Assembly: GCA_947593515.1 (NCBI GenBank)
Contig: CANQDQ010000001.1
Coordinates: 62,001-126,000, forward strand
Origin: an uncultured Bacteroidales bacterium
GTDB lineage: Bacteria > Bacteroidota > Bacteroidia > Bacteroidales > UBA11471
Reading direction: 5' to 3'
Length of the DNA: 64,000 bases
This document shows positions 56,976 to 64,000 of the stretch, piece by piece. The notes beneath the pieces were generated by a model. That model worked only from the letters and a program-made list of their open reading frames with translations, did no database searches and had not been told where the DNA came from. Numbering within the stretch: the first letter of the stretch is position 1; each line of letters starts with the position of its first letter. The translations under genes were made by a program, and so were the position numbers.

Positions 56976-58157
56976 CTATTTCGTCGAGAAGACGACGATG
57001 CGGTTCCAGTTGTTGTCGTGCGGATAGGGCTGCGTAGCGCTGCCGCCGGCAACCATCTCTATACGCTCTTTGGGCAAAGCGTACTGTTTGTTGAGCACAT
57101 CGACGACAGCTTGCGCCCGACGACGGCTCAATGCCTCGTTATATTGCGGAGTACCCGTATCTTCGTCGGCATAACCGGTTACGACGAGCGTACACTCTTT
57201 ATGCTCTTTCATATATTGCGCCACGTTGTAGATGTTCACCATTTCGGCAGGAGCGATTGCCGCACTGTTGAGCGAGAAGCGGACGACCGCCATCAAGCTG
57301 CCGCCGCAATGGGGTGTTTCGGCAGGAGCGGGAGTCGGTACATAAACGACCACCTCTTCGGGTTTGGGCTGCGGACGGTTCTGGCATTCCGCCAATTCCT
57401 CCCGCAGGGTATTGACACGGTCGTTGAGCTGTTGGCGGAGCGCCTGCTCGGCGTAAGGATTGTAGGCAAAGAAGCGGTCGCGTCCGAAATTGAAGGTAAA
57501 ACCGGCGACCAGCGAAGCTATCGATTCCACCTGCCTGCCGTCCCGATGTCCCGAAAAGTTGTTGCCCATGATATTCGCCCGACCTTCGAGAAAAATATCC
57601 ACATAATGGCAAAGGCGGAAATTCAGATTCAGACCGGCAGTAACGGGAAAAAGATAGGTGTTGTAGCCCGCCATCGAATTTTTGAAAGTGAACAAACCGC
57701 CGGCACCCACAAAGGGGCGTACCGAAACGACCCGTCGCGGGTTGTAGCCGCCTATGGCGTTGGTAATATCCCAGAGAAAGTCGCCATACACGGCCACGTA
57801 ACGGGCGCTTTGTCTGTCGTCAAGAGTCGGCCACTTTTTCCGCACCTCGCCGCCCATGGCATTGAGACGTATCGCCAAATAGGGAGAAATCCATTTACCG
57901 CCGGCAACGTCGAGCGCCACATTGTACATCAGCGCACCGTGATGATTGGAGTGCATATAGGTCTGCATACCGGCGCCCACCGACATAAACCAGTTGTCCC
58001 TCGCCCGCTTGCTGTAATACTTCGTGCCGTGTACCGGCTGTACCTCCACGATTTCTTCTTCGACGACGAGAGTTTGCGCCGAAGCCTCCGAGCCGAATAA
58101 AAATCCCGTAAACGTCAGACACACAGCCGACCACAAAAAACATTTGCTTGTTTTCAT
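56976..58157 (-). CDS. OmpA family outer membrane protein
   Basis: Signal peptide; beta-barrel N-terminus; OmpA C-domain MVNIYNVAQYMKEHKECTLVVTGYADEDTGTPQYNEALSRRRAQAVVDVL. Confidence 0.92.
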   Translation of the reverse strand: MKTSKCFLWSAVCLTFTGFLFGSEASAQTLVVEEEIVEVQPVHGTKYYSKRARDNWFMSVGAGMQTYMHSNHHGALMYNVALDVAGGKWISPYLAIRLNAMGGEVRKKWPTLDDRQSARYVAVYGDFLWDITNAIGGYNPRRVVSVRPFVGAGGLFTFKNSMAGYNTYLFPVTAGLNLNFRLCHYVDIFLEGRANIMGNNFSGHRDGRQVESIASLVAGFTFNFGRDRFFAYNPYAEQALRQQLNDRVNTLREELAECQNRPQPKPEEVVVYVPTPAPAETPHCGGSLMAVVRFSLNSAAIAPAEMVNIYNVAQYMKEHKECTLVVTGYADEDTGTPQYNEALSRRRAQAVVDVLNKQYALPKERIEMVAGGSATQPYPHDNNWNRIVVFSTK

Positions 58158-58437
58158 GTCAATTTATCAATTTTTTATTACTCCCCCGGAAACCTTTCCA
58201 ACGACACGCTTCTCCCCGCGGGAAATAGAGAAAGTTGTCGCATTCAGCATCTACAACAGCAAAAAGGGGGATTCTGTTCGCTTGTCGGATAAAAGTTTTC
58301 TACCAACAAGGGCAGCGAAAGAAAAAACGGCATTTCAGTCCGGTGTTCATATACCCTCTGCCGCCGATAAAAGGAGTATTGATTTTTTGTTGCAAAAAAA
58401 ATCTCGATTTTTGTATTGATATATTCAAATCAATAAT

Positions 58438-58445
58438 TACCTTTG
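58438..58445 (+). promoter_or_regulatory. -7 box (TACCTTTG) for tRNA-Pro
   Basis: TACCTTTG 18 nt upstream of tRNA 5' end. Confidence 0.5.
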
Positions 58446-58462
58446 CAGTCGCAAATGCCAAT

Positions 58463-58536
58463 CGGGGTGTAGCACAGTTGGCAGCGCGCCACGTTCGGGA
58501 CGTGGAGGTCGGAAGTTCGAGTCTTCTCACCCCGAC
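58463..58536 (+). tRNA. tRNA-Pro (anticodon CGG), CCA not encoded
   Basis: Acceptor cggggtg/caccccg; anticodon loop TTCGGGA; T-arm GTTCGAG. Confidence 0.92.
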
Positions 58537-58538
58537 AG

Positions 58539-58567
58539 AAATCCGCTTGATTCTTTCAAGCGGATTT
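58539..58567 (+). terminator. Terminator of tRNA-Pro
   Basis: aaatccgcttga-ttctt-tcaagcggattt plus T run. Confidence 0.75.
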
Positions 58568-58635
58568 TTTGTTTTTAGCCAATGTCATCAATACGGCGCC
58601 ACAAGCCGGCACGGGGCTCGTCGCAGGAACAAAAA

Positions 58636-58670
58636 ATCGGGAACCGGCTTTTGCAGACCGATTCCCGATT
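58636..58670 (-). terminator. Terminator of tRNA-Arg
   Basis: aatcgggaa...ttcccgatt stem, T6 on - strand side. Confidence 0.65.
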
Positions 58671-58673
58671 GTG

Positions 58674-58747
58674 TGACCCCGACGGGATTCAAACCCATAA
58701 CCTTCTGATCCGTAGTCAGATGCTCTATTCAGTTAAGCTACGGGGCC
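58674..58747 (-). tRNA. tRNA-Arg (anticodon ACG)
   Basis: Reverse complement GGCCCCGTAGCTTAACTGAATAGAGCATCTGACTACGGATCAGAAGGTTATGGGTTTGAATCCCGTCGGGGTCA; loop CTACGGA. Confidence 0.92.
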
Positions 58748-58940
58748 ATTTTTTCGACGGCAAAGATACGAATAATTTTCGTTCTGCAACAAATTCGGGA
58801 TATTTTTTTCAAGATTTTTTCAAGAAAAATTTTCGGAGAAAGGCTGCGGACAGGTGCAACAGAAAGGCATCGTGCGGGTTCAAATAGAAAAACTTTTCTA
58901 AAAATAGCGTCGCGTGAAGCGGCGTATCGCGAATATTTCT

Positions 58941-58948
58941 TAACTTTG
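58941..58948 (+). promoter_or_regulatory. -7 box (TAACTTTG) for M23/dxr/rseP operon, inside an inverted repeat
   Basis: TAACTTTG; aactttgc (58942-58949) repeated inverted as gcaaagtt (58973-58980). Confidence 0.45.
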
Positions 58949-58992
58949 CAAACTTCGATAAAAAACGTTTTCGCAAAGTTTTCAGAATCGGT

Positions 58993-59829
58993 ATGCAAAC
59001 GGGCAACAAAATAAAATCGCTTTGGAAGGAGTTGCGATTCCGCTACAAGCTCTCCATTTTCAACGAAAATACGTTGGCGATGGTATGGGAAATGCGCATC
59101 TCGAAATTATCCGCCATACTGATTGTCGTTTTCGCTTCGATATGTATCGGAGCCATTACCATTTCGCTGATGCCGGGCTACATCAGCTCCGATATGCGGG
59201 GACAAATCATGAACAACGCTCTGTCGGTAGATTCGCTGTCGCGCATCGTAAACATCAACGGGGCATATCTCGATAATATGGCGAATATCCTGTCGGGGCG
59301 CATCACGTTCGACTCCGTAGAGTTAGACCGAAAACAGCCGTTCCTCACCTTTCCTATCGACTCGCTGCTGCCGGCTTCGACCGCCACAAAAAGTTTCATG
59401 CAGAAATACAAAGAAGAGAGCAAATATTCGCTCGACGTATTCAGCCAGAATGTTGCCGAAAACATCATACTCTATCCGCCGGTGAAAGGACGCACCGTCC
59501 GCCGCTTCGACCCGCAGCGCGGACATTACGGCATACGCATCGCACCCGAACGCAAGTCGGGCGTGGCAGCCGCACTCGGCGGCACGGTGATTGCCACCTA
59601 TCTGTCGATGGAATACGACTACGTGATAGAGGTGCAGCACAGCAACAACTATATATCCATATATTTATATAACAGCCAACTGTTGAAGTCGGTGGGCGAC
59701 AAAGTGGAGGAGGGCGAAAACATAGCCCTGACCAACGACCGCGCCGAAGGGAACGACCGTCCCTTCGTGGAATTTCAACTGTGGCACACGGGTATTCCGC
59801 TCGATCCGTCGGAATATATCCGGTTTTGA
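58993..59829 (+). CDS. M23/LytM-type peptidase domain protein with degenerate metal-binding motifs
   Basis: One N-terminal TM; RGHYGIRIAPERKSGVAAALGGTVIATYLSMEYDYVIEVQHSNNYISIYLYNSQLLKSVGDKVEEGENIAL. Confidence 0.8.
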   Translation: MQTGNKIKSLWKELRFRYKLSIFNENTLAMVWEMRISKLSAILIVVFASICIGAITISLMPGYISSDMRGQIMNNALSVDSLSRIVNINGAYLDNMANILSGRITFDSVELDRKQPFLTFPIDSLLPASTATKSFMQKYKEESKYSLDVFSQNVAENIILYPPVKGRTVRRFDPQRGHYGIRIAPERKSGVAAALGGTVIATYLSMEYDYVIEVQHSNNYISIYLYNSQLLKSVGDKVEEGENIALTNDRAEGNDRPFVEFQLWHTGIPLDPSEYIRF

Positions 59830-59843
59830 CAGCCATCGATTTT

Positions 59844-61001
59844 ATGAAAGAAAAAAAACGATTCGCCATACTCGGTTCCACCGGCTCCATCGGTACGCAA
59901 GCCTTGGAAGTGATAGCGGAGCACGCCGACCTGTTCGAGGCATACGCGCTCACGGCAGGGCATAACGTCGAATTGCTGATAGAACAGGCGCGGCGGTTCA
60001 AGCCCGAAATCGCAGTCATCGCCGACGAGGCGCTCTATCCGCAGCTGCGCGAGGCACTGCACGATATGCCCATAAAAGTGTATGCCGGAGCCGATGCCAT
60101 AGCGCAGGTGGTGGAAGCCGCCCCTATCGACATGGTGCTGACCGCCATGATGGGATATGCAGGGCTGTACCCCACGATACGCGCCATCAAAGCGGGCAAG
60201 GCGATTGCGCTCGCCAACAAAGAGACGCTCGTGGTGGCGGGCGGGCTGGTAACGCGCCTCGCGCTCGAACACCGCGTGCCTATCATTCCGGTGGATTCGG
60301 AGCACTCCGCAATATTCCAATGCTTGGCGGGCGAGAACAACAGTCCGGTGGAAAAGGTTATACTTACGGCATCGGGCGGACCGTTCCGCACGTTCACCGC
60401 CGAGGCGTTGAAGCACGTTACGAAAGCCGATGCGCTGAAACACCCGAATTGGAAAATGGGCGCAAAAATCACCATAGACTCGGCGTCGATGATGAACAAG
60501 GGATTCGAGGTCATCGAGGCGAAATGGCTGTTCGGCGTAACGCCGGAACAGGTGGAAGTGGTGGTGCACCCGCAATCGATCGTACACTCCATGGTACAGT
60601 TCTGCGACGGAGCGATAAAGGCGCAGCTGGGGCTGCCCAACATGAAGCTGCCCATACAGTATGCGTTCACCTTTCCGCAGCGGCTGCCCGGCTCCGACCC
60701 GAAACCGGAGCTGCGCCACTATGCCACGCTGACATTCGAGCAGCCCGACCGCGAAAAATTCCCGCTGCTCGACTTCGCCTTCGCCGCCATACGGCAGGGC
60801 GGCAATATGCCCTGCATACTGAATGCCGCCAACGAGGTGGCAGTCGATGCTTTCCTTCACGACCGCGTGGCGTTCACGGAGATGCCGCACCTCATCGCCC
60901 GCACGATGGAACGGTGCGCCTTCGTCGCCACCCCCGCTTACGACGACTACGTGGCGACCGACGCCGAAGCGCGCCGCATCGCCCGCGAATTTTTACACTA
61001 A
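59844..61001 (+). CDS. dxr: 1-deoxy-D-xylulose-5-phosphate reductoisomerase
   Basis: AILGSTGSIGTQALEVI; ALANKETLVVAGGLV; PVDSEHSAIFQCL; NPKLE-type C-domain with MQYAFTFPQRL-like segment. Confidence 0.95.
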   Translation: MKEKKRFAILGSTGSIGTQALEVIAEHADLFEAYALTAGHNVELLIEQARRFKPEIAVIADEALYPQLREALHDMPIKVYAGADAIAQVVEAAPIDMVLTAMMGYAGLYPTIRAIKAGKAIALANKETLVVAGGLVTRLALEHRVPIIPVDSEHSAIFQCLAGENNSPVEKVILTASGGPFRTFTAEALKHVTKADALKHPNWKMGAKITIDSASMMNKGFEVIEAKWLFGVTPEQVEVVVHPQSIVHSMVQFCDGAIKAQLGLPNMKLPIQYAFTFPQRLPGSDPKPELRHYATLTFEQPDREKFPLLDFAFAAIRQGGNMPCILNAANEVAVDAFLHDRVAFTEMPHLIARTMERCAFVATPAYDDYVATDAEARRIAREFLH

Positions 61002-61016
61002 CCGAATACGACCCGT

Positions 61017-62336
61017 ATGGAAACATTTTTGATAAAAGCCGCTCAATTGATGCTCAGCCTCTCGATTCTGGTATTCATACACGAATTGGGACACTTCTTT
61101 TTCGCCCGCCTGTTCAAGGTGCGGGTGGAAAAATTCTACCTCTTTTTTGACCCGTGGTTTTCGCTGTTCAAATACAAACCGAAAAACAGCGACACCGAGT
61201 ACGGCATCGGGTGGCTGCCGTTGGGCGGATATGTGAAAATCGCCGGCATGATAGACGAGTCGATGGACAAAGAACAGATGGCGCAGCCTGAACAGCCGTG
61301 GGAGTTCCGCTCGAAACCGGCATGGCAGCGGCTGCTCATCATGACGGCGGGCGTCATCAACAACTTCATACTCGCCCTCATCATCTACGCCATGATAGCT
61401 TTCGTATGGGGCGACACGCGCCTGCCGATGAAAAATATCGGCAGCGGGCTCGTCTACGGCGAAGTGGCTCACCGCGCCGGATTCGAGGACGGCGACCTGC
61501 CCCTCACCGCCGACGGAAAAGAGATATACGACTTTTCGGGCAAAACGATTCGCTCGCTGGCGGAAGCCCGCGAAGTGGAGGTATCGAGAGGGGGCGAGCG
61601 CGTTACGCTGTCGCTGCCCGAAGATTTGATGCTGCAGCTGCTCGCGGCGAAACAGCCGTTTGCCTCGTGCCGTATGCCGGTCGTGGTGCAAGATGCCGTA
61701 GCGGGCTACGGGGCATACGCCGCCGGTATGCAGGCGGGCGACAGCATCGTCGCCGTCGGGGGTGAGGCTACTCCCGACTATACCGACTTCACGGCGCAGT
61801 TGGCGGCATATCGCGGCGGCGAGGCGCAGATTTCATTCGTGCGCGGCGATACAACGCTCACGCTGCCCGTCGCCGTCGACGACGCGGGCAAGATAGGCAT
61901 CGCCCTCGTTCCCGCCACCGCGTTCTACCCCGCCGAAACGGTGTACTACGGATTTTTCGAGTCGATACCCAAAGGCATTTCCAAAGGGATAACCACGCTT
62001 GCCGGATATGTGCACGACTTCAAATACGTCTTTACCAAGGAGGGCGCCAACAGTTTGGGCGGCTTCGGCACGATAGGCAGCATCTTCCCCGCCACATGGA
62101 ACTGGGAGGCATTCTGGGAAATGACGGCATTTCTCTCCATCATACTCGCGTTCATGAACATTCTGCCCATACCGGCGCTCGACGGCGGACACGTGCTGTT
62201 CCTGCTCTACGAAGTGATAGCCCGCCGCAAGCCGAACGAGAAATTTCTGGAATACGCGCAGGTTACGGGCATGGTGCTGCTGTTCGGACTGCTGATTTAC
62301 GCCAACCTCAACGACATCATCAGATTCTTTTTCTAA
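61017..62336 (+). CDS. rseP: RIP metalloprotease RseP
   Basis: FIHELGHFFFARLFKVRVEKF; PDZ-like region; ILPIPALDGGHVLFLLYE. Confidence 0.94.
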   Translation: METFLIKAAQLMLSLSILVFIHELGHFFFARLFKVRVEKFYLFFDPWFSLFKYKPKNSDTEYGIGWLPLGGYVKIAGMIDESMDKEQMAQPEQPWEFRSKPAWQRLLIMTAGVINNFILALIIYAMIAFVWGDTRLPMKNIGSGLVYGEVAHRAGFEDGDLPLTADGKEIYDFSGKTIRSLAEAREVEVSRGGERVTLSLPEDLMLQLLAAKQPFASCRMPVVVQDAVAGYGAYAAGMQAGDSIVAVGGEATPDYTDFTAQLAAYRGGEAQISFVRGDTTLTLPVAVDDAGKIGIALVPATAFYPAETVYYGFFESIPKGISKGITTLAGYVHDFKYVFTKEGANSLGGFGTIGSIFPATWNWEAFWEMTAFLSIILAFMNILPIPALDGGHVLFLLYEVIARRKPNEKFLEYAQVTGMVLLFGLLIYANLNDIIRFFF

Positions 62337-62339
62337 CCC

Positions 62340-63524
62340 ATGAACTATATTCAGATAAAACTGCGTGCGGGTAAGGAGGAGTCGCTGCTGCGATTCCACC
62401 CGTGGGTGTTTTCGGGAGCGATACAGAGCATGAGCGGACAGCCCGACGAGGGCGACGTGGTAGAGGTCGTCGACAGCCGAGGCGAATTTCTCGGGCAGGG
62501 GCACTACCAGATAGGGAGCATCGCGGTGCGCATACTCACTTTCGAGCCGCGCGACATCGACCTCGATTTCTACAAGGAGCGGCTGCGGGCGGCGCTCGAG
62601 GTGCGCCGCAGCATCGGGCTGCTCGACGGCGACTACAACAACACCTGCCGGTTGGTGCACGGCGAGGGCGACTACCTGCCCGGATTGGTCATCGACCTGT
62701 ACGGGCGCACTGCCGTCATGCAGGCGCACGCGCCGGGTATGCACTACGCGCGCCGGCTGCTCGCGCAGGCGTTGCAGGAGGTGATGGGCGGCGCGGTGCA
62801 GAACATTTTCTACAAATCGGAAACGACGCTCCCCTACAAGGCGCAGCTCGATGCCTCCAATGAATACCTGCTCGGCGGCAGCGCCGACGACATCGCCGTG
62901 GAACGCGGACTGAAATTCCACGTCGATTGGCTGAAAGGACAGAAAACCGGCTTCTTCGTCGATCAGCGCGACAACCGCGCCCTGCTCGAACGCTACGCGC
63001 GCGGACGCTCGGTACTGAATATGTTTTGCTACACGGGCGGATTCTCTTTCGCCGCCATGCGGGGCGGGGCGAAGCTCGTGCACTCGGTCGACAGTTCGTC
63101 GAAAGCCATCGACCTGACCAACAAAAACGTGGAGCTGAATTTCCCGAACGACGGGCGGCACCGCGCCTTTGCCGAAGACGCCTTCAAATTTCTCGAACAC
63201 GCCGGCGGCGACTACGACCTCATCATACTCGACCCGCCGGCATTCGCCAAGCACAAAAACGTGCTGCGCAACGCCCTGCAAGGTTACCGCAAACTCAACG
63301 CGGCTGCGCTCGAAAAAATCGCGTCGGGCGGCATACTCTTTACCTTCTCCTGCTCGCAGGTGGTGAGCAAAAACGACTTCCGGCTGGCGGTGTTCAGCGC
63401 GGCGGCGCAGACGCGGCGCAAGGTGCGCATTCTGCACCAGCTCGCCCAGCCCGCCGACCACCCCGTGAACATCTACCACCCCGAAGGCGAATACCTCAAA
63501 GGGTTGGTGCTCTACGTGGAATAG
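62340..63524 (+). CDS. Class I SAM-dependent rRNA methyltransferase (RlmI-like, PUA domain)
   Basis: RFHPWVFSGAI; GQKTGFFVDQRDNRALLERYA; VLNMFCYTGGFSFAAMRGGA; DLIILDPPAFAKHK. Confidence 0.93.
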   Translation: MNYIQIKLRAGKEESLLRFHPWVFSGAIQSMSGQPDEGDVVEVVDSRGEFLGQGHYQIGSIAVRILTFEPRDIDLDFYKERLRAALEVRRSIGLLDGDYNNTCRLVHGEGDYLPGLVIDLYGRTAVMQAHAPGMHYARRLLAQALQEVMGGAVQNIFYKSETTLPYKAQLDASNEYLLGGSADDIAVERGLKFHVDWLKGQKTGFFVDQRDNRALLERYARGRSVLNMFCYTGGFSFAAMRGGAKLVHSVDSSSKAIDLTNKNVELNFPNDGRHRAFAEDAFKFLEHAGGDYDLIILDPPAFAKHKNVLRNALQGYRKLNAAALEKIASGGILFTFSCSQVVSKNDFRLAVFSAAAQTRRKVRILHQLAQPADHPVNIYHPEGEYLKGLVLYVE

Positions 63525-63563
63525 AGAGGATATATCCGAAGAAACACACAAACAACGATAGTA

Positions 63564-64000
63564 ATGAAAAAACTTATCTGCATGATGATGACAATCGGTT
63601 TATTGTCGGCTTGTTCCGGCAAGACGGAAAAAGAGGCGGCGGACGACTTCGCCTATTCGGTCGACCGCTTCGCCGACTTGGAGGTGCTGCGCTACCGCGT
63701 GCCCGCATTCGAGAGCCTTGCGCCCCGACAGAAAGAGTTGGTTTACTACCTGACGGAAGCCGCGCTGCAAGGGCGCGACATATTGTTCGACCAAAACGGG
63801 AAATGGAATCTCGCCATACGCCGCACGCTCGAAGCCGTCTACACGCAATACGAGGGCGACCGCTCCGGCGCCGACTTCCGTGAGTTGGAAAAATACCTGA
63901 AACAGGTGTGGTTTGCCAACGGCATACACCACCACTACTCGACGGACAAGTTCACGCCCGGATTCAGCCGCGAATTTTTCGAGGCAGCCGTGCGGAGCGT
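63564..64000 (+). CDS. Dipeptidyl-peptidase III-like (M49) lipoprotein, truncated by window edge
   Basis: MKKLICMMMTIGLLSACSGK lipobox; FESLAPRQKELVYYLTEAALQGRDILFDQNGKWNLAIRRTLEAVY...IHHHYSTDKFTPGFS. Confidence 0.75.
   Translation, partial: MKKLICMMMTIGLLSACSGKTEKEAADDFAYSVDRFADLEVLRYRVPAFESLAPRQKELVYYLTEAALQGRDILFDQNGKWNLAIRRTLEAVYTQYEGDRSGADFRELEKYLKQVWFANGIHHHYSTDKFTPGFSREFFEAAVRS

Noticed and set aside
58235-58708. 157-aa ORF 58235..58708
   Set aside because: Reads through tRNA-Pro, two terminators and part of tRNA-Arg.
58463-58747. Convergent tRNA-Pro/tRNA-Arg pair as an integration hotspot
   Set aside because: No integrase, att-like direct repeats or foreign genes nearby; flanks are ordinary OmpA and M23 genes.
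61833-63551. 572-aa minus-strand ORF opposite rseP and the rRNA methyltransferase gene
   Set aside because: Spans two clear sense genes; low-complexity shadow translation.
1-64000. CRISPR array, prophage, IS element or rRNA operon
   Set aside because: No regularly spaced repeats, transposase/integrase, phage structural proteins or rRNA sequence seen in the window.

Overview
This is a chromosomal window of Bacteroidales type. It is recognisable from TAnnTTTG -7 boxes, FimB/Mfa2-type fimbrial genes, a HmuY/TonB locus and the overall gene content. Most of it is dense housekeeping sequence: 7TM-HD phosphohydrolase, alkaline phosphatase, rpsA, AraC regulator, yebC, pheT, RluA family, ispE, grpE-dnaJ, mgtE, rsmA, flippase-like protein, pepD, mnmA, Fur family, purA, rarA, pfkA, relA/spoT, a Mfa1/Mfa2-like fimbrial operon, yicC-gmk-nadD, esterase, phosphoesterase, MFS, rlmD-like, ppdK, a heme-uptake-like HmuY/TonB operon, OmpA, tRNA-Pro, tRNA-Arg, degenerate M23 protein, dxr, rseP and an rRNA methyltransferase. 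The left edge truncates an M6 metalloprotease gene and the right edge a DPP III-like gene. The best candidate for an undescribed system is an AT-richer, tightly packed seven-gene block (about 18.8-24.5 kb) between dnaJ and mgtE. Every product in it appears to carry an export signal. It contains a caspase-fold (C14-like) protease with an apparent His/Cys dyad, two divergent paralogous membrane/barrel-like proteins and an intra-operon hairpin. Smaller signals are a sigma-54-type -24/-12 promoter before grpE-dnaJ, palindromic face-to-face -7 boxes between rsmA and a flippase gene, a recurring CCACCCGC...GCGRGTGG hairpin in GC-rich non-coding DNA, and a possible small RNA or leader upstream of the hmuY-like operon. 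All calls come from reading the sequence and the supplied ORF track; no database search was run.
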